A stretch of DNA of 64,000 bases from Planctomycetaceae bacterium (GCA_020638975.1 JACKHN010000003.1:124001-188000); one strand, 5' to 3'. Counted from the first letter of the stretch, positions 34,965 to 44,310 are shown. Program-made: numbers and translations. Notes: a model not told the origin generated them from the letters alone.

Positions 34965-35948
34965 TTAAGTCGAATAAACCCACTTGCCCAACAGCAACGT
35001 CGGCACCAGCAACGCCAAGATCCCGACTGCATAAGGCCAATCCGCCATCAGCAACGCGACCGAGGCGTCTAGCACAATCAACGATAGAATGCTTTGCTTG
35101 ACGGCTGCTTGGACTTGCTTCGGAGTTGGATCGGCCACCGCAACCAAACACCGGCGCAAGATCGAAACCGTCAGCAGGAAAAGGGCCATCGGCCACACAA
35201 ACGTCGGCTCGATATGGAAACGCTTTGCCAACTCGATCGGTGCATACTTAGGAAAGAACGCCAGCATCATGACACCTGCAGCCATCAAGCCGACACCGAA
35301 GGTGAGCAGCATGCGACTGCTGGCCTTTGCTTCCGTCCGAGCGAACCAGGTCACTCCTACGATATAAACACCGATGCCACCCGCGACCACCAGGTGGCTC
35401 ATCTCAAAGCTCAGCGGCGTGAGGTCACCTGACGCCGCGAAGCTCATCCCGAGCAATACATTGAAGAACCGGCAGGCACCCATCGCAAACGGACCGAGCA
35501 ACGTCTTCTTAAGTATCTTGTCGTATGCGATGACACTTACCGCGATTAATGTCGCGACCGCGCCACTTCGCCAAACCGGTGAATCGCCGGCAGTCCCCAC
35601 CAAGCACACGCCCGAGGCCAACAACACGCCACCGACCAGCATCGCATAGCCGAGCAACTGTGCGTAACCGCGTGAGATGCGACCGGACGGCAAGGGTCTG
35701 GTCGAACGCTCTTTCAAATCGACGTCGAAATCGTAAACGTCATTCAAGATCATGCCAGCCGTGTACAACAAACACGACGCAATCGCCAAGCAAGCAAAGG
35801 CGCCGATGGGGTCGAATGAACCGCGTACGAAAACGAATCCCATCGCCACATCCGCGATGGCGGTGAAGACGTTCGGAGCGCGAAAGAGCTGAAGATAGGC
35901 GAGCAGCTTCGACGAACCTGCTGAAGTGTCTGCGTTCTCGCCGCTCAT
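34965..35948 (-). CDS. UbiA-family prenyltransferase, EboC-like
   Basis: This 327-residue polytopic membrane enzyme of the UbiA prenyltransferase superfamily. LQLFRAPNVFTAIADVAMGF opens the first helix. The aspartate-rich prenyl-diphosphate site is NDVYDFDVDLKERSTRPLPSGRI (N-D-x-x-D-x-x-x-D). DKILKKTLLGPFAMGACRFFNVLLG is the second conserved region, although its second Asp motif is weak. Nine or so hydrophobic segments follow. The closest recalled group is EboC, encoded in ebo clusters together with TIM-barrel proteins. Here the neighbours are two TIM-barrel epimerases, but no EboA, B, D or F gene is seen. ATG 35948 starts seven bases after the stop of the upstream epimerase. Confidence 0.85.
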   Translation of the reverse strand: MSGENADTSAGSSKLLAYLQLFRAPNVFTAIADVAMGFVFVRGSFDPIGAFACLAIASCLLYTAGMILNDVYDFDVDLKERSTRPLPSGRISRGYAQLLGYAMLVGGVLLASGVCLVGTAGDSPVWRSGAVATLIAVSVIAYDKILKKTLLGPFAMGACRFFNVLLGMSFAASGDLTPLSFEMSHLVVAGGIGVYIVGVTWFARTEAKASSRMLLTFGVGLMAAGVMMLAFFPKYAPIELAKRFHIEPTFVWPMALFLLTVSILRRCLVAVADPTPKQVQAAVKQSILSLIVLDASVALLMADWPYAVGILALLVPTLLLGKWVYST

Positions 35949-35955
35949 TGCATTG

Positions 35956-36816
35956 CTACTCGACCGTAATTCCCAACTCTTGCATCGCGGACGTCAGGTA
36001 TTCGCGAGCTTCACGGGCAGCGTCATCGGGGTTGTCGATGTAGGGATACAGTTCAACCGTGATCCAGCCATCGTAGCCGGTCTTCTCAATCGCTTGCAGC
36101 GTCGCTTTGAAGTCGATCGCTCCATGGCCCGGTATCAAATGCTTGTGGACGCGCGTCGAAGCAATATCTTCGAAGTGATAATGCTTCGTGTACGGTGCCA
36201 TCTTCTCGACCCAGTCCTGTGGATCTTCGCTGACACAGTAGGCATGTCCGACGTCGAAGTTCAGGCCGACCCAAGGAGACTTGATTCGCTCGGCGAAGTC
36301 CAAATACTCACCGAACTTCTCAATCATCAGTTCAGGCTCCGGCTCGATCAAGAGCAGCACTTCTAGCTGCTCGGCGAGTTCGACACAGGGCATGATCTCG
36401 TCGTAGAAAATCTTCGCGGCGTCCTGCCAGGATTGCTCAGCGGTCAGCAGGCCTCCAGGCTCGGTCGTTACGTTCGGCGCGCCGATCTCTTTCGCCAGCT
36501 GCAACGAACGCTTTGTATGCTCACGACGGATCGCTCGATAATGCGGATCTGGGTCAGTCCAACCAGGATGCCAATACGGCTGCCTTGGATCGTTCACCGC
36601 GTTCATCATGAAGGCGTTGATATTGGCAATCTGCAGGTTGTGCTTTTCGAGGTGATCCCGAATCGACTGCTTCCGTTCTTCCAACAAGAACGACGGCCAA
36701 GCGTGAGGTACGTCGGCCAGAATTTCGATTCCGGTGTATCCAAGCTCCCCGATCTTGCGGATGGTATCCTCGATCGAGAAGTGCATGTAGGCATTGCTGC
36801 TAAAGGCGAGCTTCAT
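35956..36816 (-). CDS. Sugar phosphate isomerase/epimerase (TIM barrel)
   Basis: This 286-residue TIM-barrel protein starts at ATG 36816 (MKLAFSSNAYMHFSIEDTI). The frame is open to 37020, but the upstream part is intergenic, and no strong ribosome site is seen. Motifs are LGYTGIEILADVPHAWPS for the first strands, ITVELYPYIDNPDDAA at the end, and metal ligands in LLIEPEPELM (Glu), LNFDVGHAYC (Asp/His), KHYHFEDI (His/Glu) and PGHGAIDFKATL. It shares the fold and ligand plan with the second epimerase of the operon but little sequence. It is the first gene of the four-gene operon, followed by the EboC-like prenyltransferase. The substrate is unknown. Confidence 0.88.
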   Translation of the reverse strand: MKLAFSSNAYMHFSIEDTIRKIGELGYTGIEILADVPHAWPSFLLEERKQSIRDHLEKHNLQIANINAFMMNAVNDPRQPYWHPGWTDPDPHYRAIRREHTKRSLQLAKEIGAPNVTTEPGGLLTAEQSWQDAAKIFYDEIMPCVELAEQLEVLLLIEPEPELMIEKFGEYLDFAERIKSPWVGLNFDVGHAYCVSEDPQDWVEKMAPYTKHYHFEDIASTRVHKHLIPGHGAIDFKATLQAIEKTGYDGWITVELYPYIDNPDDAAREAREYLTSAMQELGITVE

Positions 36817-37171
36817 GGGGCTCTGGCTCGTATCTGCTAACGATTTCGGGGAATTCAAACCACACAGTTTAGCCTCCATCGAGACGACCGAGAAGCCGCA
36901 CCGATGGCTGCGAAGAACATGAAATCGAAAAAGACTCCCAAGTAGATGCGGCGAAGAAGTCGGTGTCCGGGCGAGGTAATGGTACCGTTTGCCGTAAGTT
37001 GGGCACTCCTGCCCGACCAAAGACGGCCACGAGTCGTCGTCCTACTTTCAGGAATCGCATACTGTACCACCAGGGCAAGAATCGCTTGCTAAATGAGGCT
37101 GAATGTGCGAATCTAGTCATGGATCAGGGGATTTGGTCTCGGTGGCCGCAGGGCGGTCGAGGAGGCTTTTG
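36817..37171. other. Divergent intergenic region with small hairpin repeat
   Basis: About 355 bases separate the epimerase operon from the DUF1598 gene. No gene is seen. GGGCA at 37001-37005 pairs with TGCCC at 37010-37014 (extended to eight pairs with one G-T by the flanks), a short hairpin of a type I recall as widespread in planctomycetes. Promoters for both directions should lie here. Confidence 0.5.
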
Positions 37172-38914
37172 ATGTTTTTCAATTCATTGCTGCGGAAGTT
37201 CTACGCTCGTTTCATGCTGGCGGTTTTCGTCTGCGTATCTCTGCATGTGCTGCCCTGTGCCGCACAGAGCCCCAGCCTTCAACAAGCGATTCGCGCCCAC
37301 CTGGACGCTGGTGAGTTTGGACTAGCGGAAGATCTTGCTTCCCAAGCGAACAATGCCCAGCAACGCGATCTGCTGATGCGTCCGATCAGTGCGGCACAAG
37401 CGGCAGCCGGCATGTTCCGGGCTTCCGTGGGAAGTGCGTCGTCCATCGAGAGTGATAGCCAACGGACAGCTGCTTTCGACGAATTGATGGGAACGCCGGT
37501 CGGTGGGACGCCGTCACGAGGTGGTGCAGCGCTGGCAGATTTTGACACCCTCATTAACTTAATCGAGTCGACGGTTTCACCTGACAGTTGGGATACCGTT
37601 GGAGGTCCGGGCGCGGTCGAGTCGTTTCCGACCGGAGTCTACGTCGACGCCAGCGGTCTGTTGAAACGAGTGGTCATCGACGACGCAACGGCCAGCTCGC
37701 TCATCGCAGCTCGCGAGAAGGCGAAGGCTGCTTCTGGCCTTCATGACATTCGCCACACTTCGGTATTGCGCAAAGTATCGCTGACGAAGCTCGAGAGAGA
37801 ACTTCAAGCTCTTCGAGCGGCAGGTCGTGCTCCCGATGCGGCGATGTTGAATCTGGCGGGGCTACAACGAGTCCGTTATATCTTTGTCTATCCGGACACG
37901 CGCGACATCGTGATCGCCGGGCCGGCTGGAGATTGGACAGCCGATGTCGAGGGGCGATCGGTCAGCACGTCGGACGGCAGTCCGATTCTGCAATTGGAAG
38001 ACTTTGTTGTTGCCTTGCGCAACGCTTACGAAAGTGGTGGGCGGTTCGGATGCGCAATCACCCCGACGAAGGATAACTTAGCCAGCGTGCAGAGTTACTT
38101 GGCCGAGTCGGCGAAGACATCCTTGAAGCCACATCAACGCGATGCCTGGCTGAACGGAATTCGCTCACGTCTTGGCAGACAAGATATCTCGGTATTCGGG
38201 ATCGATGCACGGACACGAACGGCACAAGTCCTCGTCGAGGCGGATTATCGGATGAAGCTTGTAGGGATGGGCTTGGAGCCTGGCACCTTAGGCGTGACCA
38301 GCTATCTCGACAGCATCGCGATTCCGGAAGGTGGCTCGCCTCCCGCGACGTCCGTTTTGCGATGGTGGTTCACATTGAACTACGAAGGCGTGCGTTCGAC
38401 GAAAGCTGCGGATGCCTTCTCGCTTCATGGACCCGGCGTCAAAGTGTTGAGTGAGAACGAGCTGTTAACCGAACGCGGCGAGCGTATTCATACGGGCGAG
38501 TCCGACGCGTTGAACAGCCAGTTCGCGCAAAGTTTTACGAAGCACTTCGCTGACTTGGCGAAAAAGTATCCGATTTACGCTGAGCTTCGCAACGTGTTTG
38601 ATGTTGCCCTGGTCGCAGCCGTCCTCAAATCACAAGATCTCCCCGGACAAGTGGGCTGGGAGATGTCGCACTTGCTCGATGCTTCGCGATTCCACGTCAA
38701 AGTCGGCCCGGCTCCGAAGACCGTCGAGACCGTGATGAACTATCGCGTCATCGACCGTAAGCATGTTGTCGTGGGTGTGAGTGGTGGCGTGTCGGTCGAT
38801 TCAGGCAACTTGTTGCAGTCGCACCCGATCAAACAAGATACCTACGGCCAGCTTGAAGGTGACCGTGCGAACTCGGCACCTTCGCGGTCTGACCCACGGT
38901 GGTGGTGGGACTAA
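37172..38914 (+). CDS. Secreted DUF1598 protein
   Basis: This 580-residue exported protein starts at ATG 37172, behind GGAGG at 37161-37165. The open frame to 37103 is upstream of it. The signal peptide is about residues 12-35 (FMLAVFVCVSLHVLPCAAQ). An N-terminal helical region (LQQAIRAHLDAGEFGLAEDL) looks TPR-like. The larger remainder resembles the planctomycete DUF1598 family, with RVRYIFVYPDTRDIVIAGPA, VLVEADYRMKLVGMGLEP, SVLRWWFTLNYEGVRS and SLHGPGVKVLSENELL. The end is SDPRWWWD. The function is unknown. The next gene is convergent, with its stop at 38949. Confidence 0.85.
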   Translation: MFFNSLLRKFYARFMLAVFVCVSLHVLPCAAQSPSLQQAIRAHLDAGEFGLAEDLASQANNAQQRDLLMRPISAAQAAAGMFRASVGSASSIESDSQRTAAFDELMGTPVGGTPSRGGAALADFDTLINLIESTVSPDSWDTVGGPGAVESFPTGVYVDASGLLKRVVIDDATASSLIAAREKAKAASGLHDIRHTSVLRKVSLTKLERELQALRAAGRAPDAAMLNLAGLQRVRYIFVYPDTRDIVIAGPAGDWTADVEGRSVSTSDGSPILQLEDFVVALRNAYESGGRFGCAITPTKDNLASVQSYLAESAKTSLKPHQRDAWLNGIRSRLGRQDISVFGIDARTRTAQVLVEADYRMKLVGMGLEPGTLGVTSYLDSIAIPEGGSPPATSVLRWWFTLNYEGVRSTKAADAFSLHGPGVKVLSENELLTERGERIHTGESDALNSQFAQSFTKHFADLAKKYPIYAELRNVFDVALVAAVLKSQDLPGQVGWEMSHLLDASRFHVKVGPAPKTVETVMNYRVIDRKHVVVGVSGGVSVDSGNLLQSHPIKQDTYGQLEGDRANSAPSRSDPRWWWD

Positions 38915-38948
38915 CGGCGTCGACGGCTCGTGATCCAACGCACGAGCA

Positions 38949-41291
38949 TCAGCCAGTCGCGGATTGGGGCACGACGATTCTGGAGGCAATTTGCTCGATC
39001 TCCGACAATCGCGAACCGCACTCGGCGCTGTTACCGGCCAACGCAGCCGTTTCTAGCCGCGAAGCGGCCTCCAAGAGTAGTGAAAACCCGGCCGTACCGC
39101 CTGTGCCCTTTAGCCAATGCGCTAGTTCGGCCAGTCGTTGAAAGGAGTTGCCCGATTGCACCGATCGCATCTCAATCAACTTCTCTCGCATGCGATCGAC
39201 GAAGTCGAAGACAATCGCTCGAAATTCCTCATCGTCCATCGGTAGCGTCGAATAAATCGCGTCCGTCGCGGGCGTCTTTTGGCAAGTTGGTCCAACCGAG
39301 GGACTTGCCGGGAGTTTTGCCGTTGTTGCTTGCAGCTCCCGCGCGATCGTTGTCAGCAGGAGTGGCGAGTCGACGGGTTTCGTCAAATAGCCTGAGCAAC
39401 CCGCATCCAGACACTTCTGTTCGTCGCCCTTCATCGCATGCGCCGTGAGCGCGATAATCGGCAACGTGTGGCCGTTCATTCGCAGTTCTCGCGTCGCCGA
39501 GTACCCATCCATCACCGGCATCTGCATATCCATCAGAATCAAATCAGGATGTGTCTCGTCGGTAGCATGGATGGCCTGCAAACCATCGTTGGCGGTTAAA
39601 GCTTCCGCGCCAGCTCGTCGGAGTACAAGCTGGATCAGCTTTCGATTAGTCTCGCCATCGTCGACGACCAAGATACGCTTGCCCCTCAAGCTAGTTTCCG
39701 GGTTTTGATTGTAAATGGTCGACGGTGTTGGGGCTGGCGAAGAGCCAATCAACGGTTGTCCGGTCACGGAACCAGTGTCGATGGTAGCTCGGAAGATGCT
39801 GCCTGAACCAACTTCGCTCTGCACCGTCAATCGCCCCCCCAACGCTTCGGCGATTTTTCGACTGATCGCCAAGCCGAGGCCGGTCCCACCAAAACGTCGC
39901 GTCACCGATGTGTCCGCTTGACTGAAGGGATCAAAGATGACTTCCAATTTCTCGAAGGGAATCCCCATTCCCGTATCAGCGACTTCGATCTGCAACTGAG
40001 AAGGACTACGATCCGTCATGCTGGCCACGATCCGAATGCTGCCTTGTTCAGTGAACTTGATCGCATTTCCGACAAGGTTCATTAGCAACTGCCGCAGGCG
40101 ACCGGGATCGCTTTCGATCGATTGAGGCAACTCCGTGGCCAATTCGTACTCGAGTTGCAGTCCCTTCTCCTTCGCCTGAACACGCAGGACGGAAACGACC
40201 TCTAAAATAATTTCGCGCGGCGAGCAGGTGATCCGTTCCAATTCGAACCGGCCCGCTTCGATCTTGGAAACGTCGAGGATATCGTTGATCAACTCCACTA
40301 GTTGCGCACCGCTGCGATGAATCGTTGTTAAGTAATCTTGCCGATCTTCTGGACTGATATCGGATTGCTCGTTCTTTAGCACCTCCGTAAATCCCATGAT
40401 CCCGTTCAGCGGTGTGCGGATCTCGTGGCTCATGTTGGCCAAGAACTCAGTCTTCGCACGATTGGCCGACTCGGCAACTTCCTTCGCCGTTTCCAACTCC
40501 ACCTGTGCTTCTTGGCGTCGTCGAATCTCCTTCGACAACTCCTGCGTTCTCGCGATGACGCGGTCTTCGAGTTCGTTTTGAGCCTTTTGAATTGCGGCCT
40601 CGCTTGTCTGAACCCGATCCAACATGTGGTTGAATGCGTCCTGGAGTGTCTTCAGTTCCGCCTGTGCGTTTTCTTCGACCCGAATCGTGTAGTCGGCATT
40701 GATCGAAATCTGTTCGGCAGCTTTCGTTAATGCGATGATGGGACGCGAGATGGCTCGTTGCAGTCGCATCGCCAGCAGCACGACGACAAGCATCGCCAGA
40801 GCAAAGACGTACCCCACGATCCACGCGAAGTCGATGAAGCGTTGCATCAAGTCCGACGTATTAGCCCGCAAATACACGGTCCCCAATCGCTGAGAACCAA
40901 CGACCACACTGTGAACGACTTCAACTTGGGAGAAGCCAATGAAGCGATAACCCTTCGGGGATTGTACCGGTGCCGTGAACGACTGCTGCTCGCCCCAAGT
41001 GGCGAGTACGGTGCGATCATTACCATACAACCGCGCCTCTTCCATCGTGGAATCAGTCTGCAGGGAAGCCAGCAGTTGCTTTCCCCGTTCGACGTCTCGA
41101 AGCGCCAATGCAGGGCCCGCTTGAAAGGCAATGATCTCGGCTCGGTCACGCAGCTGACGGCCCTTCGCATCACACAGTGTATCGACGCTGTGCCACGCGA
41201 ACCCGATGCACGCCATCAATAGTGCGAGTGCCGCAGATCCGCAGGCCAGCAACATCGACTTCGTACGTATGGAACTATTGCGTAGGAACAT
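38949..41291 (-). CDS. Hybrid sensor histidine kinase with REC and HPt domains
   Basis: A complete phosphorelay protein of 780 residues from ATG 41291. The frame is open to a GTG at 41414 and neither start has a clear ribosome site, so the start is uncertain. TM1 lies at about 13-34, a periplasmic sensor (CHASE8-like) at 35-155, and TM2 at 156-176. HAMP spans 177-230, a coiled coil 230-285, and HisKA has H289 in NMSHEIRTPLNG. HATPase carries the N-box NLVGNAIKF (N409), DTGMGIP and GGTGLGL. REC has acceptor D588 in LILMDMQMPVMDG, and HPt has H725 in LAHWLKGTGGTAGF. All catalytic residues are present. The stimulus and final regulator are not encoded nearby. Confidence 0.95.
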   Translation of the reverse strand: MFLRNSSIRTKSMLLACGSAALALLMACIGFAWHSVDTLCDAKGRQLRDRAEIIAFQAGPALALRDVERGKQLLASLQTDSTMEEARLYGNDRTVLATWGEQQSFTAPVQSPKGYRFIGFSQVEVVHSVVVGSQRLGTVYLRANTSDLMQRFIDFAWIVGYVFALAMLVVVLLAMRLQRAISRPIIALTKAAEQISINADYTIRVEENAQAELKTLQDAFNHMLDRVQTSEAAIQKAQNELEDRVIARTQELSKEIRRRQEAQVELETAKEVAESANRAKTEFLANMSHEIRTPLNGIMGFTEVLKNEQSDISPEDRQDYLTTIHRSGAQLVELINDILDVSKIEAGRFELERITCSPREIILEVVSVLRVQAKEKGLQLEYELATELPQSIESDPGRLRQLLMNLVGNAIKFTEQGSIRIVASMTDRSPSQLQIEVADTGMGIPFEKLEVIFDPFSQADTSVTRRFGGTGLGLAISRKIAEALGGRLTVQSEVGSGSIFRATIDTGSVTGQPLIGSSPAPTPSTIYNQNPETSLRGKRILVVDDGETNRKLIQLVLRRAGAEALTANDGLQAIHATDETHPDLILMDMQMPVMDGYSATRELRMNGHTLPIIALTAHAMKGDEQKCLDAGCSGYLTKPVDSPLLLTTIARELQATTAKLPASPSVGPTCQKTPATDAIYSTLPMDDEEFRAIVFDFVDRMREKLIEMRSVQSGNSFQRLAELAHWLKGTGGTAGFSLLLEAASRLETAALAGNSAECGSRLSEIEQIASRIVVPQSATG

Positions 41292-41488
41292 GTTTGCGAC
41301 CGATAGAGGCGTTCGTCGAGGCCACAGAACCCTTTTGCCCCACGAGGAATACAACCCGCGCCAGATTCTTTCTTCGCAAATGTAGGCCACGATTCGGCGA
41401 GTTGCCCCCATCACGGCAGGGTATCACGACAAGCGTGCGGTACGGCTTGTGGCGATCATGGCGATTTTGCTTGCTACGATCTCGTCTT
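41292..41488. other. Spacer between histidine kinase and monophosphatase genes
   Basis: About 200 bases with no separate gene. The upstream in-frame extension of the kinase frame (to 41414) covers most of it and is a possible alternative N-terminus. Confidence 0.4.
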
Positions 41489-42301
41489 TCATCGCATCGA
41501 AGCAGGAAGATGAGGTCCGACGATGCGTTGTACTTGTTCGTGCAACACGCGGTTTGTCGCCAGCACATCTGTCTTTCGAAGCGGCAACGGCTCGCCAAGG
41601 GAAGTCGTAACACGACCTCCAGCCTCCTCGACGAACAAGACTCCCGCCGCAAAGTCCCACGGTGAAAGCTGATACTCGAAGTAGGCGCCAAACAGTCCGC
41701 AGCCAACTTGTGCGAGATCCAACGCAGCAGTTCCGAACCGGCGAATACCGTGGATCTGTGCATGGAATAACTCCCGCACTGCGGCCAACGTTGCTTCCAT
41801 CATCTCGCCACGGTCATAGTAAAAGCCGACGCTCACCAGCACTTTGTCGAGCGTCTCCGAACTGCAAACACTGACACGCTTGCCGTTATGAAACGCACCG
41901 CCACCTGCTGTCGCTTCGTACCAATCGTCACGGCTTGGATTGAAGATTACCCCGCACTTTGGCTTACCTTGATGGTAGTACGCGATCGACACTGCATAAT
42001 GTGGGATGCCGTGGACGAAGTTGGTCGTTCCATCCAACGGGTCGACAACCCAGAGATGTTCCGATTTAGCGTCATCATGGTGCGACTCTTCGCCGAGCAC
42101 CGCATGGTTCGGAAATTGACGTCGGATGACCTCCACAATCGCCTGCTCCGCTTCAACATCAGCGACCGAGACCAAATTGTAAGTTTCCACGTCGTTCTTA
42201 TGGTCTGCAATAACACCCGTTTGGAAGTACCGCGACAGTACTTCACCCCCGGCGCGGGCAGCGATTCCAGCCGTATCTAATTCACGCATTCCTGGTTGCA
42301 T
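41489..42301 (-). CDS. Inositol-monophosphatase family enzyme
   Basis: This 270-residue Mg-dependent phosphatase of the IMPase/SuhB/FBPase superfamily uses ATG 42301; a second ATG at 42289 is possible, and the frame is open to 42472. The metal and phosphate motifs are intact: GEESHHD (the Glu pair), WVVDPLDGTTNFVHGIP (D-P-x-D-G-T/S) and SPWDFAAGVLFVEEAGG (W-D-x-A-A-x-x-x-x-x-E-A-G-G). RRFGTAALDLAQVGCG is also typical. Substrates may be inositol-1-phosphate, histidinol phosphate or 3'-phosphoadenosine-5'-phosphate; the sequence does not decide. The histidine kinase gene lies downstream on the same strand. Confidence 0.94.
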   Translation of the reverse strand: MQPGMRELDTAGIAARAGGEVLSRYFQTGVIADHKNDVETYNLVSVADVEAEQAIVEVIRRQFPNHAVLGEESHHDDAKSEHLWVVDPLDGTTNFVHGIPHYAVSIAYYHQGKPKCGVIFNPSRDDWYEATAGGGAFHNGKRVSVCSSETLDKVLVSVGFYYDRGEMMEATLAAVRELFHAQIHGIRRFGTAALDLAQVGCGLFGAYFEYQLSPWDFAAGVLFVEEAGGRVTTSLGEPLPLRKTDVLATNRVLHEQVQRIVGPHLPASMR

Positions 42302-42482
42302 TTCGATCTCAAGTTTTGAAAGGATTCGATTGACTAGGACCTCCCCACGGCCACATTGTCGCGTTTTGCGTTTATTGGGGAAGGAGCGATCCGAATTCGT
42401 GTTCTGGCGACCCCAGGAAGTGATTTCGGGCCTTCGCTTCGCCTTTCCAGACGCGGTCGAAGCCGCTAACATGTGTGTCTTC

Positions 42483-42564
42483 GGAGGGTATGCGAATGGC
42501 TAGCGGCCTGTTTGGAGTACAGGTGCCCCGCAAGGGGTTGAGGGTTCGAATCCCTTGCCCTCCG
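42483..42564 (+). tRNA. tRNA-Ser (anticodon GGA)
   Basis: A class II tRNA of 82 bases. The acceptor stem is GGAGGGT/GCCCTCC with discriminator G. The anticodon stem is CCTGT/ACAGG with loop TTGGAGT (anticodon GGA). The long variable arm is TGCCCCGCAAGGGGTT and the T arm GAGGG-TTCGAAT-CCCTT. CCA is not encoded. A terminator hairpin follows. Confidence 0.95.
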
Positions 42565-42578
42565 CTTTGAAAAACACA

Positions 42579-42626
42579 CGGCTCGCAACCTGCTGACTAG
42601 TAAGCAGTTGTGAGCCGTCGCTTTTT
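42579..42626 (+). terminator. Rho-independent terminator after tRNA-Ser
   Basis: The arm 42579-42595 (ACGGCTCGCAACCTGCT) pairs with 42603-42618 (AGCAGTTGTGAGCCGT) with one bulge and one G-T pair, around a short loop. It is followed by CTTTTTGG. Its position 15 bases after the tRNA end and its T run fit an intrinsic terminator. Confidence 0.85.
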
Positions 42627-42791
42627 GGCGTATACCCCCTTCTCCCTGATTTCACCCTGTCAGCGACCTCGCGTGGTCCAGACAGTTCGTTGGGCATCAC
42701 TTCTGACGTCAATTTCAAGCGGCTCGCGTGGATTGGGTGACCAACCAGACAGCTGAATAGACACAGTAGCGTGAACACACTTCCAATATTC

Positions 42792-44310
42792 GTAACACAT
42801 CAGTGGTCTGAAGTGGTTTTGGTTGGTAAGGGTGGTAGCTGTGCAGTTAGTAAGTATTGTTCAAGTGCGGTGATGATGGTGCGGATGGGGTCGTGGCCAC
42901 GTTGTTTGAGAGTGCGGAAGACGCTCATCAGCACCGCTTGGCAGTCGGCTCCGCGCTGGCTGCGGTTGCCGTAGCTGTTCTTGCGAATGATGACCGCCGG
43001 ACGAACGCATCGTTCGGCGTGATTGTTCTCGAAGGGAACATTGTCTTGATCGAGAAATGTGAACAAGTCGCTTTGATGTCGTCGCAGGCGTTTGATCAGC
43101 CGCTTGGCATGCGAGTTGTCCCACTCGGTGTCGATCAGCGACTGCAAGCGTGCAGTCACTCGCTCCCGTCGCGAGGCGTACGTTTCTTCCGGCAATTCCC
43201 CTTTCTGACGCCACAGCCGAATGGCATCGCCCAGAAGACGCCGCAGTTTTTTGGCGAACGCCGGCCAGTTCTGTCCAGGCGATTTGTATTTCTCGGTGTG
43301 CTCCAGTTCGCGCAGCAGATGCACCAGACACGTTTGTCGCAGCGCGCAAGCAACCACATTGTAAGCGCCCCAAAAGTCGCTCACCAACGTACCGGAAAAC
43401 TCTTCGATAAAAAACTTCGTCAGCGCCGGCGAGCCACGCGACCGATCGATCATGTAATACGTCAAATCGCCCGTGCAGAAACACCACAACCAGTACGTCT
43501 TTCCGTTGACTCGCCAACCGGTTTCGTCGGCGTGCAAGACAGCCGAATGCAGGGCTTGGCTTTGAATTTCTTCGTACCAGGCGAACAGAATCGCTTGCAA
43601 CCGGCCCCACATATCGATCAGCCCACCTTCGCTGATCTTCATTTGCAGGTGAAAGTTGAAGACTTCCACAATCTGCGAGAGCGTGTTGCCCAGTGCGTAG
43701 TGCAGCCAAGCCGACAGCACCAGCACTCGGTTTCCCAGTTGGCAACCTGGCAAGGCGTCGACGACCGGAGGCTCGACCTTCTTCTTGCAGCGCGGACACC
43801 AGTCGCGATGAATCGTATGCTCGGTGACTTCCGGTTGCAGGTCGGGGATGTCTTCCGTGTAGCGAAGACGGGTTTCCGCACAGCGTTTCAAGCGACCGCC
43901 GCATTGGGGACAGTTGTCCGCTCGATGATCCGCCTGCCAATCGATGCGCTGTGGCTTTTCTCGCCGCGAGCCAAGATGACCCTGCTTCGCCCCCGGACGC
44001 TTCTTGCTGCGTCCCTTGACCGTCGGCTTTTCGTACACCGGTACCATGCCCGAAGGCGTACTGGGAGTCGTCAAAGGATTGCCTTTGGCTTGCGCCTCGG
44101 CAAGTTGCTTGGCCAGTTCCAACAGCGCAAAGACAACGGCCTCCTTGCCCTGGGAGAAAATCGCCTCGGCGTGCTCGCGAGTCAACTGCGAGCCAATCAA
44201 AACCTCGTGTGTCGTTGTTCCCATCGCACCCATGCCACATCACAGATGCTATGGTCATAACTTCATTCACCATTTTCACCTAGATCAACTTCACTCGGCT
44301 GAACTGTTAC
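42792..44310 (-). mobile_element. IS66-family insertion sequence (single-transposase type)
   Basis: The two ends are imperfect inverted repeats. The left end reads CGTAACA-n2-TCAG-n2-G-n3-GAAGT-nG from 42791, and the right end gives the same pattern when read backward from 44311. The terminal GTAA is typical of IS66. Only the large transposase is present; tnpA and tnpB are absent, as in the ISBst12 subgroup. The flanking eight bases (42784-42791 and 44311-44318) do not match, so no target duplication is seen. The insertion lies about 230 bases downstream of tRNA-Ser. Confidence 0.85.
42800..44233 (-). CDS. IS66-family transposase
   Basis: This 477-residue full-length transposase spans almost the whole element. 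Regions in order are an N-terminal leucine-rich helix (AVVFALLELAKQLAEAQAK), then a basic Pro/Lys linker. A zinc-finger-like domain follows with CPQCGGRLKRC and WCPRCKKK. The DDE catalytic core has D in LHADETGWRVNGKTYWLW, D in LVSDFWGAYNVV and E in VPFENNHAERCVRP. The C-terminal signature NRSQRGADCQAVLMSVFRTLKQRG is typical of IS66. No stop or frameshift is visible, so it could be active. The start is ATG 44233 or 44224; neither has a ribosome site. Confidence 0.95.
   Translation of the reverse strand: MGAMGTTTHEVLIGSQLTREHAEAIFSQGKEAVVFALLELAKQLAEAQAKGNPLTTPSTPSGMVPVYEKPTVKGRSKKRPGAKQGHLGSRREKPQRIDWQADHRADNCPQCGGRLKRCAETRLRYTEDIPDLQPEVTEHTIHRDWCPRCKKKVEPPVVDALPGCQLGNRVLVLSAWLHYALGNTLSQIVEVFNFHLQMKISEGGLIDMWGRLQAILFAWYEEIQSQALHSAVLHADETGWRVNGKTYWLWCFCTGDLTYYMIDRSRGSPALTKFFIEEFSGTLVSDFWGAYNVVACALRQTCLVHLLRELEHTEKYKSPGQNWPAFAKKLRRLLGDAIRLWRQKGELPEETYASRRERVTARLQSLIDTEWDNSHAKRLIKRLRRHQSDLFTFLDQDNVPFENNHAERCVRPAVIIRKNSYGNRSQRGADCQAVLMSVFRTLKQRGHDPIRTIITALEQYLLTAQLPPLPTKTTSDH

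Noticed and set aside
42500..42778. Minus-strand frame ending KGFEPSTPCGAPVLQTGR
   Set aside because: The end is the antisense of tRNA-Ser, a well-known false ORF; the rest has no motif and overlaps the tRNA terminator.
42857..44260. 467-codon plus-strand frame
   Set aside because: It is the shadow of the IS66 transposase on the opposite strand; the minus-strand frame has the DDE and zinc motifs.
42861..44279. 472-codon minus-strand frame
   Set aside because: Another shadow of the IS66 gene in a different frame without any family motif.
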